This document shows positions 8,334-16,513 of a stretch of 64,000 nt of DNA, one piece after another. The stretch is from contig SCUE01000032.1 of NCBI GenBank assembly GCA_004297775.1, positions 62,001 to 126,000 of the forward strand, in the 5' to 3' direction. The notes below the pieces were generated by a model. It was not told where the DNA came from. It saw only the letters and a list, made by a program, of their open reading frames with translations, and did no database searches. The stretch is from Chloroflexota bacterium. GTDB taxonomy: Bacteria; Chloroflexota; UBA6077; FW602-bin22. Each line of letters opens with the position of its first letter. Within the stretch, counting starts at the first letter, position 1. A program made the position numbers and the translations under genes.

Positions 8334-8872
8334 CTACACGTAACTCTCGACGCGCAGATCGCAATGTTTGGCAATACGGTCAAAGTCGGAATCGCGATGG
8401 ACAAGTGTCGCGTCAGCGCGAATCGCCGCGGTCGCGATCATCAGATCGGTGCCTTGCACGGCGACACCCTGTCGGCGCAAATCGATCCCCAGGCGGATCG
8501 CATGAATCCACATCGCCTCATCGGTCGGCAACTGGATCAACCCGCCGAACATCGCGCTCAGGCGCGTGTACTCCCGATCGCCGCTTGTTCCCCGCAGAAC
8601 CTCTAAGCGAATCAGGCCGGTGGTTGCAGCCAGTCCGGACCCTAGTGGTCGGCCACACCGATCTTGCGGGCTATGACCGCGCGACGAGGGCATCGACGGT
8701 GGCGGCGGCGAACGACGAAGCCTTCGATGCGCTCACGATGACAACCCGCAGATTCCCGGTGGCGGACCACTAGGATCGTGTCGCCTCGCTGACCAAGCGT
8801 GTCCTGACGATCCACCAACCTCAATATCGAAATCCATGCCGAACTATCGACCAGACACGCGCCAGGTCTCAC
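8334..8872 (-). pseudogene. VapC-family PIN toxin interrupted by a MITE-like insertion
   Basis: The N-terminal part (MRPGACLVDSSAWISIL, from GTG 8872) and C-terminal part (RLEVLRG, QGTDLMIATAAI, VHRDSDFDRIA) of a VapC ribonuclease lie in different frames on either side of a 126-bp element at 8645-8770. Removing the element and one TA joins the halves in frame, and the result aligns without gaps at the junction with the intact paralogue at 12263-12679. All four acidic residues are present. The start overlaps the antitoxin stop (GTGA). As it stands the toxin is disrupted. Confidence 0.85.
8645..8770. mobile_element. MITE-like element with 12-bp terminal inverted repeats and TA target duplication
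   Basis: The ends are GTGGTCGGCCAC and GTGGCGGACCAC, inverted copies with one mismatch, flanked on each side by TA inside CTAG. Such TA duplication within CTAG is typical of the IS630/Tc1-mariner group. The element is only 126 bp and has no transposase, so it would need to be mobilised in trans. It interrupts a vapC gene, and in-silico removal together with one TA restores that gene's frame exactly. Confidence 0.75.
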
Positions 8873-9087
8873 GAAAAGTCGCCGTCTCGTCGCCAGTCGG
8901 CGAGTTGTTCGTCGGTCGTGTCGAGGAAGACTTCGCGCTCCCGAATCGCCTTGCGCAAATCCTCGCGGTGTCGATGCGCAATTGCCGCTTCCAGGCTCTC
9001 CTCAATTATCGCGCGCAGACTCGGCCCACCCAAGACTGCCTTCGCCTCGGCAACCAACTCATCGCGTAACTCGACGGTTGTGCGCAT
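8869..9087 (-). CDS. VapB-family antitoxin
   Basis: A 72-residue ribbon-helix-helix antitoxin of the type starting MRTTVELRDELVAEAKAV (VapB family, PF09957). The N-terminal strand binds DNA and the C-terminal tail (FLDTTDEQLADWRRDGDF) should block the toxin. The ATG at 9087 is chosen because the family starts exactly here; the ORF extends further upstream without similarity. Its stop overlaps the vapC start by 4 bases. The cognate toxin is broken by an insertion, so this is now probably an orphan. Confidence 0.85.
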   Translation of the reverse strand: MRTTVELRDELVAEAKAVLGGPSLRAIIEESLEAAIAHRHREDLRKAIREREVFLDTTDEQLADWRRDGDFS

Positions 9088-9349
9088 CTCCAACACACCT
9101 CTTCGGAATGCACCAGTCGTATGTATCGTACCAGCACTGCGCAAGCCTGGCGCGAACTGGTCTCGGAAACTAGACGATCATCCAGGTCAATCGCGATGCA
9201 GCAATTGACTCGACCTCCATCGACGTAGAAATCAGCACACAGCGCGCTCGACGACTGATTCGTCGGCGAGGGAATCAGCAATTTGGTGCAGATTCGGAGC
9301 CTTCTAGTCACATGCACGGAAATGGCGATTGGGCATATTATCACTGAGG

Positions 9350-9631
9350 ATGATGGATGTGCGGGGCGATTCCGACGGGCTGAGCGCAGCCAATCCGCTT
9401 GCCGAGCAGATAGAGCGATCGGCATTCAGCCAGGATTCATTGGACATTCTTTGGCACTATTTAGAGCGTAACGGATTCGAAGCGCGTGACGCTGAGGATG
9501 TGGTTGGTCAGCGGGGTCGACGCATATGGGAAGTCCTTCAGTCCCATCGTGATGGCCGATCGACGGTCGTCGATGTGCGTAATCAATTGGGCCGAATTGC
9601 GGAGCAGTGGCGCCTCTTCGGTCTAGTCTGA
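9350..9631 (+). CDS. hypothetical protein
   Basis: A 93-residue acidic ORF from ATG 9350 that I do not recognise. It contains a helical-looking middle (SLDILWHYLERNGFEARDAEDVVGQR) and ends RIAEQWRLFGLV. There is no signal peptide or membrane segment and only a weak ribosome-binding site (GAGG). It lies alone between the vapB remnant and a convergent zinc-finger membrane protein gene. It could be a small regulatory protein or a spurious ORF. Confidence 0.4.
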   Translation: MMDVRGDSDGLSAANPLAEQIERSAFSQDSLDILWHYLERNGFEARDAEDVVGQRGRRIWEVLQSHRDGRSTVVDVRNQLGRIAEQWRLFGLV

Positions 9632-9706
9632 AGCACGGATGCGGATTTCGTAAGCACACAAGCCAAGAACGGTGAATCGACACGTTTCCGATCGGGCGAT
9701 GCGACG

Positions 9707-10465
9707 CTATCCCATGTCTAGTCCACGGTACCAACCCCACGAAGCGCCCCAAAGTGCGACCAGACCCTCGATTCCCCAAAGCAAGTAATGCATGCCGGCC
9801 GCTGCTTCGGGCCCATCTCCCCGGGAACCCACAGCTGAGACGGCTGACGACGAACTGATCGACCAACCGCGAATTGAGCGAATACTTAGCGGCTGCTCTG
9901 CGCGCCACTGGACATATGCGTCGAACGGCGCGACTTGGGCAGTTCCTGTCAGGACGTAGCCAGACCAAAACGTGAGCACAAATGCCACGAGTCCAAGCGA
10001 GCGCGCCACATTGCGGCACAGGTTGAAGTTTCCCAATCCGGACCGAAAGGGCGCCCATCCTACCGTCAGCCCGGCGGCGAACCCAGTCCCTGCCCCGACG
10101 ACGAACGGCATCACAAGTACGGCGAAGCTGAATAGAAAGCCAATCGCGCCCAAGGCAACAGCCGCGAGTGCCCCGGCCGAGACCATCGCCACGAGCGACG
10201 GACTGCGCACCTCATCCCCGGTCGTTTCTGGAATGTGTGACTGAGCGGGCAATACTTGTTGATGGGTAGACCCCGTTCCCGCCGGTGGTGACACAGACGT
10301 TGGCACACGCTCACGTCGTCGCTGGGTGCATTCGGCACAAACCCGCCAAGGGAACGGCGCTGCGTCGAAGCACGGTCGGCACATTCCACGGCCGCAGTCC
10401 CCGCAGCGAGTGACGGCTGGATGGTCACTGTGGATGCCGCACGTACCTGCTGCATCTATGGCCAT
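9707..10465 (-). CDS. B-box-like zinc-finger membrane protein
   Basis: A 252-residue protein with an N-terminal Cys/His cluster: CGIHSDHPAVTRCGDCGRGM, then CRPCF and CAEC. Its spacing resembles small B-box/treble-clef zinc fingers found at the N-terminus of bacterial membrane proteins. After a Thr/Ser/Pro linker there are about four hydrophobic segments (around residues 95-135, 160-180 and 225-245). The zinc finger would face the cytoplasm. A protein of the same design lies at 51525-52310. The function is unknown. Confidence 0.7.
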   Translation of the reverse strand: MAIDAAGTCGIHSDHPAVTRCGDCGRGMCRPCFDAAPFPWRVCAECTQRRRERVPTSVSPPAGTGSTHQQVLPAQSHIPETTGDEVRSPSLVAMVSAGALAAVALGAIGFLFSFAVLVMPFVVGAGTGFAAGLTVGWAPFRSGLGNFNLCRNVARSLGLVAFVLTFWSGYVLTGTAQVAPFDAYVQWRAEQPLSIRSIRGWSISSSSAVSAVGSRGDGPEAAAGMHYLLWGIEGLVALWGASWGWYRGLDMG

Positions 10466-10664
10466 CGGCGCTTCACATCCGACTCAATCTCGAAAGTTCT
10501 GCCACTTCCAGCTCATTCTATCCTGCTAAGCGAACCACTCGATCCGACCCCCTCGTCATGCTTCGGTTCCAGCCAACTTGTCGCCGCATCGCTCGGCAAT
10601 GGCGGATTCTCAGCGAAGCACTCCGTCGGGCGATAGAATGGTCTATGGAGCGAGGAGGAGACCG

Positions 10665-11225
10665 ATGAGGTTCGTGCTTAACGAACGCAAGGCGGCCCAG
10701 GCCGCGGCCACGCTCCTGAAGGCACACTGTCGCCCGATGTCCAAGGCGGTCCTTGTCAAACTGCTCTATCTGGCGGATCGACGCTCACTGAAGGAAACCG
10801 GCCATCCGATCACCGGAGACTGCGCCGTGTCGATGCCGTACGGCCCAGTCCTCAGCACAATCTTGGACGCAATCAATGACAAGCCGGTCAACGTTTCGTT
10901 CCGCGCGGCGTGGTCAGACTTCGTGTCGCCCGCTACCGGGCGCAAGGTCGGCCTCAAGAAGACTGCGGCGGAGATCGACGAGTTGTCCCGGTTCGACCTT
11001 CGCGTCTTGGCCGAAGTCTATGCGGAATTCGGACGACGAAGTTTGAAGGCGCTCGTCGACTACACCCACGATCTACCGGAATGGCAGGACCCGGAAGGTT
11101 CGTCCAGACGCATCGATCCCGCGGTCATCCTTCGTTCCGAAGGCTGGGATGAGGAAGCGATCGACGCGGCATCAGCTGAAGAAGAAGCATCGATCTGGTT
11201 CGACCGCGCGCTGGCGCGGGCTTAG
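10665..11225 (+). CDS. Panacea (SocA-like) domain antitoxin
   Basis: A 186-residue protein with the Panacea/SocA fold: an N-terminal helical block with KAVLVKLLYLADRRSLKETG and MPYGPVLSTILDAIND is typical. Panacea proteins are known as hyperpromiscuous antitoxins that neutralise unrelated toxins. The start at 10665 has GAGGAGGAG upstream. The stop shares one base with the GTG of the next gene, so translation is coupled. The order antitoxin-toxin and the surrounding vapBC modules support a toxin-antitoxin role. Confidence 0.8.
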   Translation: MRFVLNERKAAQAAATLLKAHCRPMSKAVLVKLLYLADRRSLKETGHPITGDCAVSMPYGPVLSTILDAINDKPVNVSFRAAWSDFVSPATGRKVGLKKTAAEIDELSRFDLRVLAEVYAEFGRRSLKALVDYTHDLPEWQDPEGSSRRIDPAVILRSEGWDEEAIDAASAEEEASIWFDRALARA

Positions 11226-11605
11226 TGAATGTCGGCGACACATTCATCAATCTGAACGAACAGAGCCACTTTCACCTCTGGTTCGTGGTCACCCAGCCAG
11301 GCGCGGACGGCAACGTCGTGATCCTTAACCTGACCAGCCAGAAAGAGTTCAGCGACACCACCTGCCAGATGGTCGTTGGTGATCACCCGTTTGTCACACG
11401 GGCCAGCGTAATCTACTACCACGGTGCGAGACTGGTTCCAGCAAACAGCCTCGATGAGTGGCTGAGGCGGGGGGTTCTCGAAGCCAGGCCGGCGGCGCGC
11501 CCGGCGTTGGTGGCAAGGATTCGCGCGGGGGTGTTCGCTTCTGAGCGCGTGCATCCGACGATCATCGAAGCTGTCCGACGATGTCCCTGGACGCACTCGC
11601 CATGA
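11225..11605 (+). CDS. putative toxin partner of the Panacea antitoxin
   Basis: A 126-residue protein starting at a GTG that overlaps the antitoxin stop by one base. I do not recognise a named family. The first 75 residues look like a small beta-barrel (HFHLWFVVTQPG, NVVILNLTSQ, VVGDHPFVTRASVIYYHGARLV), reminiscent in layout of MazF/PemK-type folds. The last 45 are helical. No catalytic motif can be assigned. Its identity as a toxin rests on coupling to the Panacea gene. Confidence 0.55.
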   Translation: MNVGDTFINLNEQSHFHLWFVVTQPGADGNVVILNLTSQKEFSDTTCQMVVGDHPFVTRASVIYYHGARLVPANSLDEWLRRGVLEARPAARPALVARIRAGVFASERVHPTIIEAVRRCPWTHSP

Positions 11606-11687
11606 ATACGAGCTTCACTATCTTGGTCGATCCGGCCGAAGGCACAACGCGCCTTCGCTTGGCGTGATTTCCGTCGGCCGACCTCGA

Positions 11688-11861
11688 CGGTACACTGACT
11701 CCCACGACAGTTCAACGACGAGGACGGGGTTCACCAGGGCTGGCCGACTGGCGCGGAAATCGGCGCTCATCACGGGCTCTCGGCGCGGGATTGGCCGCGT
11801 GATCGCTCTGGCGTTTACCGGCGAGGGCGCGAACGTTGCGGTCAACGGCGTAGGCGATAGC
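11688..11861 (+). pseudogene. duplicated 5' fragment of the SDR gene at 13035
   Basis: About 175 bp repeat 12988-13165, including the 45 bases before the SDR start and its first 40 or so codons. The start codon ATG has become AGG (11736-11738), but the frame still reads RLARKSALITGSRRGIGRVI. The fragment ends abruptly at about 11861, where an antisense piece of the aldo/keto reductase gene begins. It is non-functional debris that marks a recombination or insertion event. Confidence 0.85.
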
Positions 11862-12220
11862 GCGACGCCGCGTAGGCATTCGCCGTGTCAAGGCGCGCCG
11901 TGCTCCAGTTTGATCCGCCGTAGGCATCGATTCGGCCCGCTTCGCTATGTGCGTGCAGGCATTCGATGATCGGCCCGACCGGCGAACTGACGCCGTCGCG
12001 GTGCAACATGTACAGCGCGACGCGATCCGTCTTCAGTTCGTCGAGGCTCTCGAGCAGGTCGTGGGTGATCTGGTCGGGCGCGATCCGGTGGATACCTTCC
12101 TCGACGTGGTGACCACCCTTGGTGAAGACGCGGGCGCGATCGCGTAGTCTGCCCTCATCGAGCCAGCGGGTCCGTACTGCATCGGCGCATTCTCGTGCCC
12201 CGCGCGCGGGATCGCAACGC
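11862..12220 (-). pseudogene. aldo/keto reductase remnant with internal deletion
   Basis: This copies 7804-8109 and then 8284-8333 of the intact aldo/keto reductase gene, with roughly 174 bp between them deleted and a few point changes. Recognisable residues include YGGSNWSTARLD, VALYMLHRDG and FTKGGHHVEEG. The 3' end is fused to an SDR fragment. Similarity to the parent stops exactly at the stop codon of the neighbouring vapC in the first copy (8334), which places the junction at the AKR-vapC boundary. Confidence 0.88.
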
Positions 12221-12262
12221 CGGGCGGCTGCCGTACCGGACCAAGCTCGTCGGGTTGGCTCT

Positions 12263-12679
12263 TCAGAGCCGGCTTTCGACCAGCAGTTCCGTCTTCGCGG
12301 CGACACGGTCGAAATCGCTATCTCGGTGCATAAGAACAGCACCTGCCCGGATCGCCGAGGCGGCAACAACGAGATCGGTGGTTTGCACGATCAGTCCTCG
12401 TCGTCGCAGGTCAAAGCCTAAACGGATCGCTTCAGACCAAGTCCCATTGTCAATTGGCAGTTGAAGGAGACCGTCAAACAGATTGGATAATCGAGCGTAC
12501 TCTCGATCACCCGTCGCACCACGCAGCACCTCAAGGCGGACGAGCGGATTCGTCGCCACGACACCTCGGTCCAACAGGTCGTCAAGTCTCCGTGAAAGCT
12601 CCACGTGGCGATTCGGCGCCCGGAACAAGGTGATCCAAACGGAGCTGTCGACGAGAACTACTGCCGGACTGGGAATCAC
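12263..12679 (-). CDS. VapC-family PIN-domain toxin
   Basis: An intact 138-residue PIN-domain ribonuclease that would cleave RNA and arrest growth when free of VapB. The acidic site is complete: Asp in VVLVDSSVWI, Glu in RLEVLRG, Asp in QTTDLVVAASAI and Asp in MHRDSDFDRV. The GTG start overlaps the vapB stop (GTGA). It is homologous to the broken vapC at 8334-8872 but clearly diverged, unlike the AKR fragments beside each copy, which are nearly identical. Confidence 0.9.
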   Translation of the reverse strand: MIPSPAVVLVDSSVWITLFRAPNRHVELSRRLDDLLDRGVVATNPLVRLEVLRGATGDREYARLSNLFDGLLQLPIDNGTWSEAIRLGFDLRRRGLIVQTTDLVVAASAIRAGAVLMHRDSDFDRVAAKTELLVESRL

Positions 12680-12894
12680 TGGTAGTCGCGATCACGGCGT
12701 AGGGCGGCGAGCTCCTCATCCGACGTGTCAAGCAGTACTTCACCGTCGCGAATCGCGCGGCGCATCTCTTCCCGCAGGCGCCGTGCGATCGCGCTCCGAA
12801 GGCTTTCCTCGATCATCGCGCGAAGCGTCGGGCCACCCAGCACGGACTTCGCCTGAGAAACCAGTTCATCCGACAGTTCAATCGTCGTACGCAT
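12676..12894 (-). CDS. VapB-family antitoxin
   Basis: A 72-residue ribbon-helix-helix antitoxin starting MRTTIELSDELVSQAKSV at ATG 12894 and ending VLLDTSDEELAALRRDRDYQ. It matches the VapB at 8869-9087 closely in layout and length. The ORF extends to 13020 but the family start is at 12894. It is divergent from the SDR gene at 13035, so VapBC autoregulation could also affect that promoter region. Confidence 0.88.
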   Translation of the reverse strand: MRTTIELSDELVSQAKSVLGGPTLRAMIEESLRSAIARRLREEMRRAIRDGEVLLDTSDEELAALRRDRDYQ

Positions 12895-13034
12895 CCGAGC
12901 GTGCCTCGTCTCTATATATTCGGCGTATGGCAAGTGTACCGCGGCCGTACTGGAAGCGTCGCTCTGACCGCGAACTTGTGCATCGGTCGGTACACTGACC
13001 CCACGACAGTTCAACGACAAGGACGGGGTTCACC

Positions 13035-13796
13035 ATGGCTGGCCGACTGGCGGGGAAATCGGCGCTCATCACGGGCTCTCGGCGCGGGATTGGCCGCGCG
13101 ATCGCTCTGGCGTTCGCCGGCGAGGGCGCGAACGTCGCAGTAAACGGCGTCGGCGATAACGCGGTGGCCGAGAAGGTCGCGGCCGAGGCGCGGGCGCTTG
13201 GGGTCAAAGCGATCGTCGCGATGGGTGACGTGTCGAAAGGTGCCGATGTGACGCGGATGGTCGACGCGACCGCCGTGGCGTTCGGTGGCATCGACATCCT
13301 CGTCAACAACGCTGGTGTCGAGTCGATTGTCCCCTACCTCGAACTAACCGAGGCCGAGTGGGAGCGCGTCACCAACATCAACCTGAAGGGCGAGTGGCTC
13401 TGCGGCCAGGCGGCCGCGCGAAAGATGGTCGCCCAGAAACGCGGCGGCGTCATCATCAATGTCGGCTCGGTGCAGGCCGGGATGGCCCTGCCGGGTCGGA
13501 CACACTACGCGCCGACCAAGCGTGGCCTCGAAGCGCTGACGGCGAACGCGGCCGCCGAGTTGGCCGAGCACGGCATCCGTGTCAACTGCATTCACCCCGG
13601 CTTGATCGAGACCGATATGACGGATTGGGTGATGAAGGATTCGCGAATCCTGCCGATCGTCCTGGACAAGATCGCGATGCGCCGCGCCGGGCAGCCGGAC
13701 GAGATCGCGCGCGTGGCGGTGTTTCTGGCGTCGTCCGACGCCAGCTATGTGACCGGACAATCGCTTTACGTCGACGGAGGATTCAGAATCCTGTGA
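13035..13796 (+). CDS. SDR family oxidoreductase
   Basis: A 253-residue classical SDR: cofactor motif TGSRRGIGRA, NNAG (LVNNAGVES), Ser in NVGSVQAG, catalytic Tyr and Lys in HYAPTKRG, and the terminal VTGQSLYVDGGF. The ATG at 13035 follows AAGGACGGGG. The stop overlaps the start of the ThuA-like gene (GTGA), which suggests a two-gene operon. The first 175 bp of the locus are duplicated at 11688. It probably works on a sugar or sugar-acid substrate, given the ThuA partner. Confidence 0.9.
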   Translation: MAGRLAGKSALITGSRRGIGRAIALAFAGEGANVAVNGVGDNAVAEKVAAEARALGVKAIVAMGDVSKGADVTRMVDATAVAFGGIDILVNNAGVESIVPYLELTEAEWERVTNINLKGEWLCGQAAARKMVAQKRGGVIINVGSVQAGMALPGRTHYAPTKRGLEALTANAAAELAEHGIRVNCIHPGLIETDMTDWVMKDSRILPIVLDKIAMRRAGQPDEIARVAVFLASSDASYVTGQSLYVDGGFRIL

Positions 13797-14482
13797 GAGC
13801 ACTCCTTCTCGTCGGCGGCGCCGAGTTCCACAACCGCCCGATCCACTACGCCGAACTGGCCGGCATCTTCGCTGGCGAGGCCGGCGTCGATCTTCGTATT
13901 ACGTCCGATCTCGACACGCTCGAAGTTCGCTCGCTGGCTCGGTACGACGCGATCATCAACTGGTCGACTGGCTTGCGCGCGAGGTCGCGTCAGATCGCGG
14001 CCCTCATCGACGCGGTCGAGCACGGGGTCGGCTTCCTCGGCCTGCACGCCGCGACCGCGACGTTCTTGAACAGCGGCCGCTACCTGACATTCCTGGGCGC
14101 CGCGTTCATCAAACATCCACCGATCTACACGTTTCGCGTCGATGTCGCCGAGGCTGGTCACCCAATCACGCGTGGAGTCGAATCGTTCGCGGTCGAAGAC
14201 GAGCGGTACGAGATCGGCGGGTCCGATGGCGAACTGAGGTCGATGGCGAGGCTGATCGATGGCGGCGCCTCGGAGCGCGACGGCCGGGCCATCTGCGTAT
14301 CGCCGTTCAGCGCCGACGCGGACGTCCTGGCGCGCGCGGAGGATTTCCCGATCCTGTACGCGCGGACGGCCCGGCACGGCCGACTTCACTACAACGCGCT
14401 CGGCCACGACGAGCGTTCGCTGCGCAATCCTTCGGTTCGCCAGCTTTGCCGGCAGGGGCTCGCCTGGGTCGCCGGCTCGTAA
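13793..14482 (+). CDS. ThuA-like domain protein
   Basis: A 229-residue protein of the ThuA/trehalose-utilisation fold (PF06283), related to class I glutamine amidotransferases but without the amidotransferase Cys. Visible landmarks are RALLLVGGAEFHN at the start, GFLGLHAATATF near residue 80, HPITRGVESFAVEDERY and the C-terminal HYNALGHD. The GTG overlaps the SDR stop by 4 bases. ThuA proteins are often encoded beside sugar dehydrogenases, as here, but the reaction is not established. Confidence 0.85.
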   Translation: MRALLLVGGAEFHNRPIHYAELAGIFAGEAGVDLRITSDLDTLEVRSLARYDAIINWSTGLRARSRQIAALIDAVEHGVGFLGLHAATATFLNSGRYLTFLGAAFIKHPPIYTFRVDVAEAGHPITRGVESFAVEDERYEIGGSDGELRSMARLIDGGASERDGRAICVSPFSADADVLARAEDFPILYARTARHGRLHYNALGHDERSLRNPSVRQLCRQGLAWVAGS

Positions 14483-14506
14483 CCGGCGACCGCGACCTTC
14501 ATCGCG

Positions 14507-15184
14507 CTACACCGGCCAGGTCAGGGCGCGATACGGTGCGTCCCAGAACATCCACTCGTAGCGCGCGCTGATCAGGTAGTTCCGCTCAGCCCGGGCGAGT
14601 TCGTCCGGCGAGGCGCGTGACGCGAGTTCGTCGAAGATCTCCTCCAATTCGCGCGTCCGCTCGGCGAGCGGGCCCGGGCCGTAGAACTCGATCCACTCGG
14701 CGTACATCGGATCGCGCGGTCGCGGGCCGCGATAGAGCACGTCACCGACGTGGATATACACACACGGGCACGGCAGCAGCGCGCCGAGCGCCTCGACGAT
14801 CGTGCCGCTGGCCGCGGCGTAGAGCATGTGTCGCGTGTAGGCATAGTTCGCCGAGTTCATCTCCCAGGATGGGCGCGCAAAATCGACCCCGAGTTCGGCC
14901 GCGTGCTTGTGGTGGAAGTGGTGCTCCATCGAGACCAGAAACTCGGTCCGCTTGAGAAGAGTCTTCATCATCACCGCGTCGTGGGACTTCGTCGCGATGA
15001 GAGCGGTCGTCCGGAGGAACTCTTCGAGATAGAGCCAGTCCTGCTTGACGTACTCCCGAAAGACCGCCCTGGGTAACGAGCCGTCGACCAGTTCGCGCAG
15101 GAATGGGTGCTCCAGGATCGCCGCGAGGATCGGCTCGGACGCGTTCTTCAGGCGCGCCGACGGGCGAAGCGCAAGGTCGATCAT
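14507..15184 (-). CDS. tenA: TenA family aminopyrimidine aminohydrolase
   Basis: A 225-residue TenA (thiaminase II) protein that hydrolyses aminopyrimidine breakdown products of thiamin to HMP. The family's catalytic Cys is in LPCPCVYIHVGD (Cys139/141), the active-site Glu fits ARYEWMFWD (Glu210), and VKQDWLYLEEF is typical. The ATG at 15184 overlaps the stop of an 18-codon ORF whose own start has a strong Shine-Dalgarno. The gene lies downstream of a ThiY-like lipoprotein and shares its TPP riboswitch, so it is a thiamin precursor salvage gene. Confidence 0.92.
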   Translation of the reverse strand: MIDLALRPSARLKNASEPILAAILEHPFLRELVDGSLPRAVFREYVKQDWLYLEEFLRTTALIATKSHDAVMMKTLLKRTEFLVSMEHHFHHKHAAELGVDFARPSWEMNSANYAYTRHMLYAAASGTIVEALGALLPCPCVYIHVGDVLYRGPRPRDPMYAEWIEFYGPGPLAERTRELEEIFDELASRASPDELARAERNYLISARYEWMFWDAPYRALTWPV

Positions 15185-15237
15185 CTGATGCGTCGCTTCA
15201 GTTCTTCGGCAGGAAATCGAACGGCGAGGTCGGTCAT
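15181..15237 (-). CDS. 18-codon ORF translationally coupled to tenA
   Basis: ATG 15237 is preceded by GGGAGG at good spacing and opens an 18-residue frame (MTDLAVRFPAEELKRRIR). Its stop overlaps the tenA ATG as ATGA. The short peptide resembles the TenA N-terminus that follows it (MIDLALRP), so it may be a small internal duplication. It could act as a coupling leader that brings ribosomes to tenA, whose own start lacks a clear ribosome-binding site. Confidence 0.35.
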   Translation of the reverse strand: MTDLAVRFPAEELKRRIR

Positions 15238-15249
15238 CTGCTTCCTCCC

Positions 15250-16323
15250 TTAGCTCTTCGGCAGGTAGTCGTTCGTGAATGCGCGCGCGATGTCGATCGG
15301 CTTGGCGATCAACTTGTTCTGCAACATCCACTCGGCGTGCTTCTGCCACCGCTCGGCGGTCTGAACGCCCCAGCGCGGCGCGTCGGCTTTGTACTGCGTG
15401 CTGAGAATTGCCTGGCTTCGCTTGACCAGTTCGCGATCGAGATCCGGCGCCGCCTTCATCAAGATCTCGGCCGCCTCGACTGGATTCGCGGCCGCGTACT
15501 CGTAGCCCTTGGCCACCGCGGACAGAAACCGGCGCGCGACCTCGGGCTTGGCCGCCAGCGTCTTCTCGCTCGAGATGAAGACGATCGTGTACAGATCGGG
15601 GACGCACCAATCGCGCTGTGGCAGGAAGTCAAGCTTGTTCCCCTTCAGTTCCAGGTCTACTCCTTCCCAGGCCGGCAACATGCTGATCACGTCGACCTGA
15701 TCGGCCAGCAGCGACGGACTCAGGCGCTGTCCGACGTTCACCATCTCGACCTTGGTGAAATCCCCGTTGTCGCACGCCATCACGGTTCGCAATGTCGGTT
15801 CGATCTGCGCCAGCCCGGAGGTGCCGAATTTCCTGCCCTCGAAATCCTTCGGCCGCTTGACCGACTTGGCGGACTTCGCCGTGTAGGCGGCCGTGTTGTG
15901 CTGAAGCAGCGCCGCGATCGACACGACCGGAACATCCTGTGCCCGGGCGATCTCGACGGCCGGCTGGTAGCTGATGCCGAACTCGGCATTGTTCGCCCCG
16001 ACGAGCTTCATCGAAGCCGACGGATCCGATGGCTGCTGGATTTCGATTTCGATGCCCTCGTCCGCGAACCAACCCTTCGCCCCGGCAACGTACAGCCCGG
16101 TGTGATTGGTGTTCGGGAACCAATCGAGAACCAGCGTCACCTTCTCGGTCGCGACTGGCTTCGCTGGCGCGGCGGTTGGCGTCGGCACGCCGGCCGGCTT
16201 CGGGGGAACGGTCGGCGCTGGCGCCGAGGTCGATGTCGGCGCCGCGGTGGGCGTGGCCGACGGCGCACATGAGACAAGCATGGCCAGTGAGACGATGAAC
16301 GCAATGGCACGGATAGCTACCAC
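15250..16323 (-). CDS. ThiY/NMT1-like substrate-binding lipoprotein for a thiamin pyrimidine precursor
   Basis: A 357-residue ABC substrate-binding protein of the NMT1/THI5-like family. The signal peptide ends in a lipobox (LAMLVSCAP), followed by an Ala/Pro/Thr linker and then VTLVLDWFPNTNHTGLYVA, the classic family opening. ThiY homologues bind formylaminopyrimidine, a thiamin degradation product. The GTG at 16323 has GGGAGGAG upstream. It is preceded by a TPP riboswitch and followed by tenA. The permease and ATPase are not in the window. Confidence 0.9.
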   Translation of the reverse strand: MVAIRAIAFIVSLAMLVSCAPSATPTAAPTSTSAPAPTVPPKPAGVPTPTAAPAKPVATEKVTLVLDWFPNTNHTGLYVAGAKGWFADEGIEIEIQQPSDPSASMKLVGANNAEFGISYQPAVEIARAQDVPVVSIAALLQHNTAAYTAKSAKSVKRPKDFEGRKFGTSGLAQIEPTLRTVMACDNGDFTKVEMVNVGQRLSPSLLADQVDVISMLPAWEGVDLELKGNKLDFLPQRDWCVPDLYTIVFISSEKTLAAKPEVARRFLSAVAKGYEYAAANPVEAAEILMKAAPDLDRELVKRSQAILSTQYKADAPRWGVQTAERWQKHAEWMLQNKLIAKPIDIARAFTNDYLPKS

Positions 16324-16453
16324 GAAGACTCCTCCCAGATGCAGTCGCGAGATACCCGGGAGGAAGACGGCAAGAGCGACGCGTCGGGCGCCGTGGCCAT
16401 GAGCGCCACCGAGCCGACACGATCGCGGACCAAAGAAAACCAATGCCAAAGCC

Positions 16454-16468
16454 GCGCGTACTACGCGC
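16454..16468 (-). terminator. candidate riboswitch-controlled terminator hairpin
   Basis: Read on the minus strand, GCGCGTAGTACGCGC forms a short G/C stem and is followed by a T-rich stretch containing GGTTTTCTTT about 13 bases later. It lies between the TPP aptamer and the thiY-like start, where the expression platform should be. The hairpin is short, so this is tentative. Confidence 0.35.
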
Positions 16469-16513
16469 AGCGCACCGCGACGGCCTCACGACCGCCACAT
16501 ACGCATCGGAATC

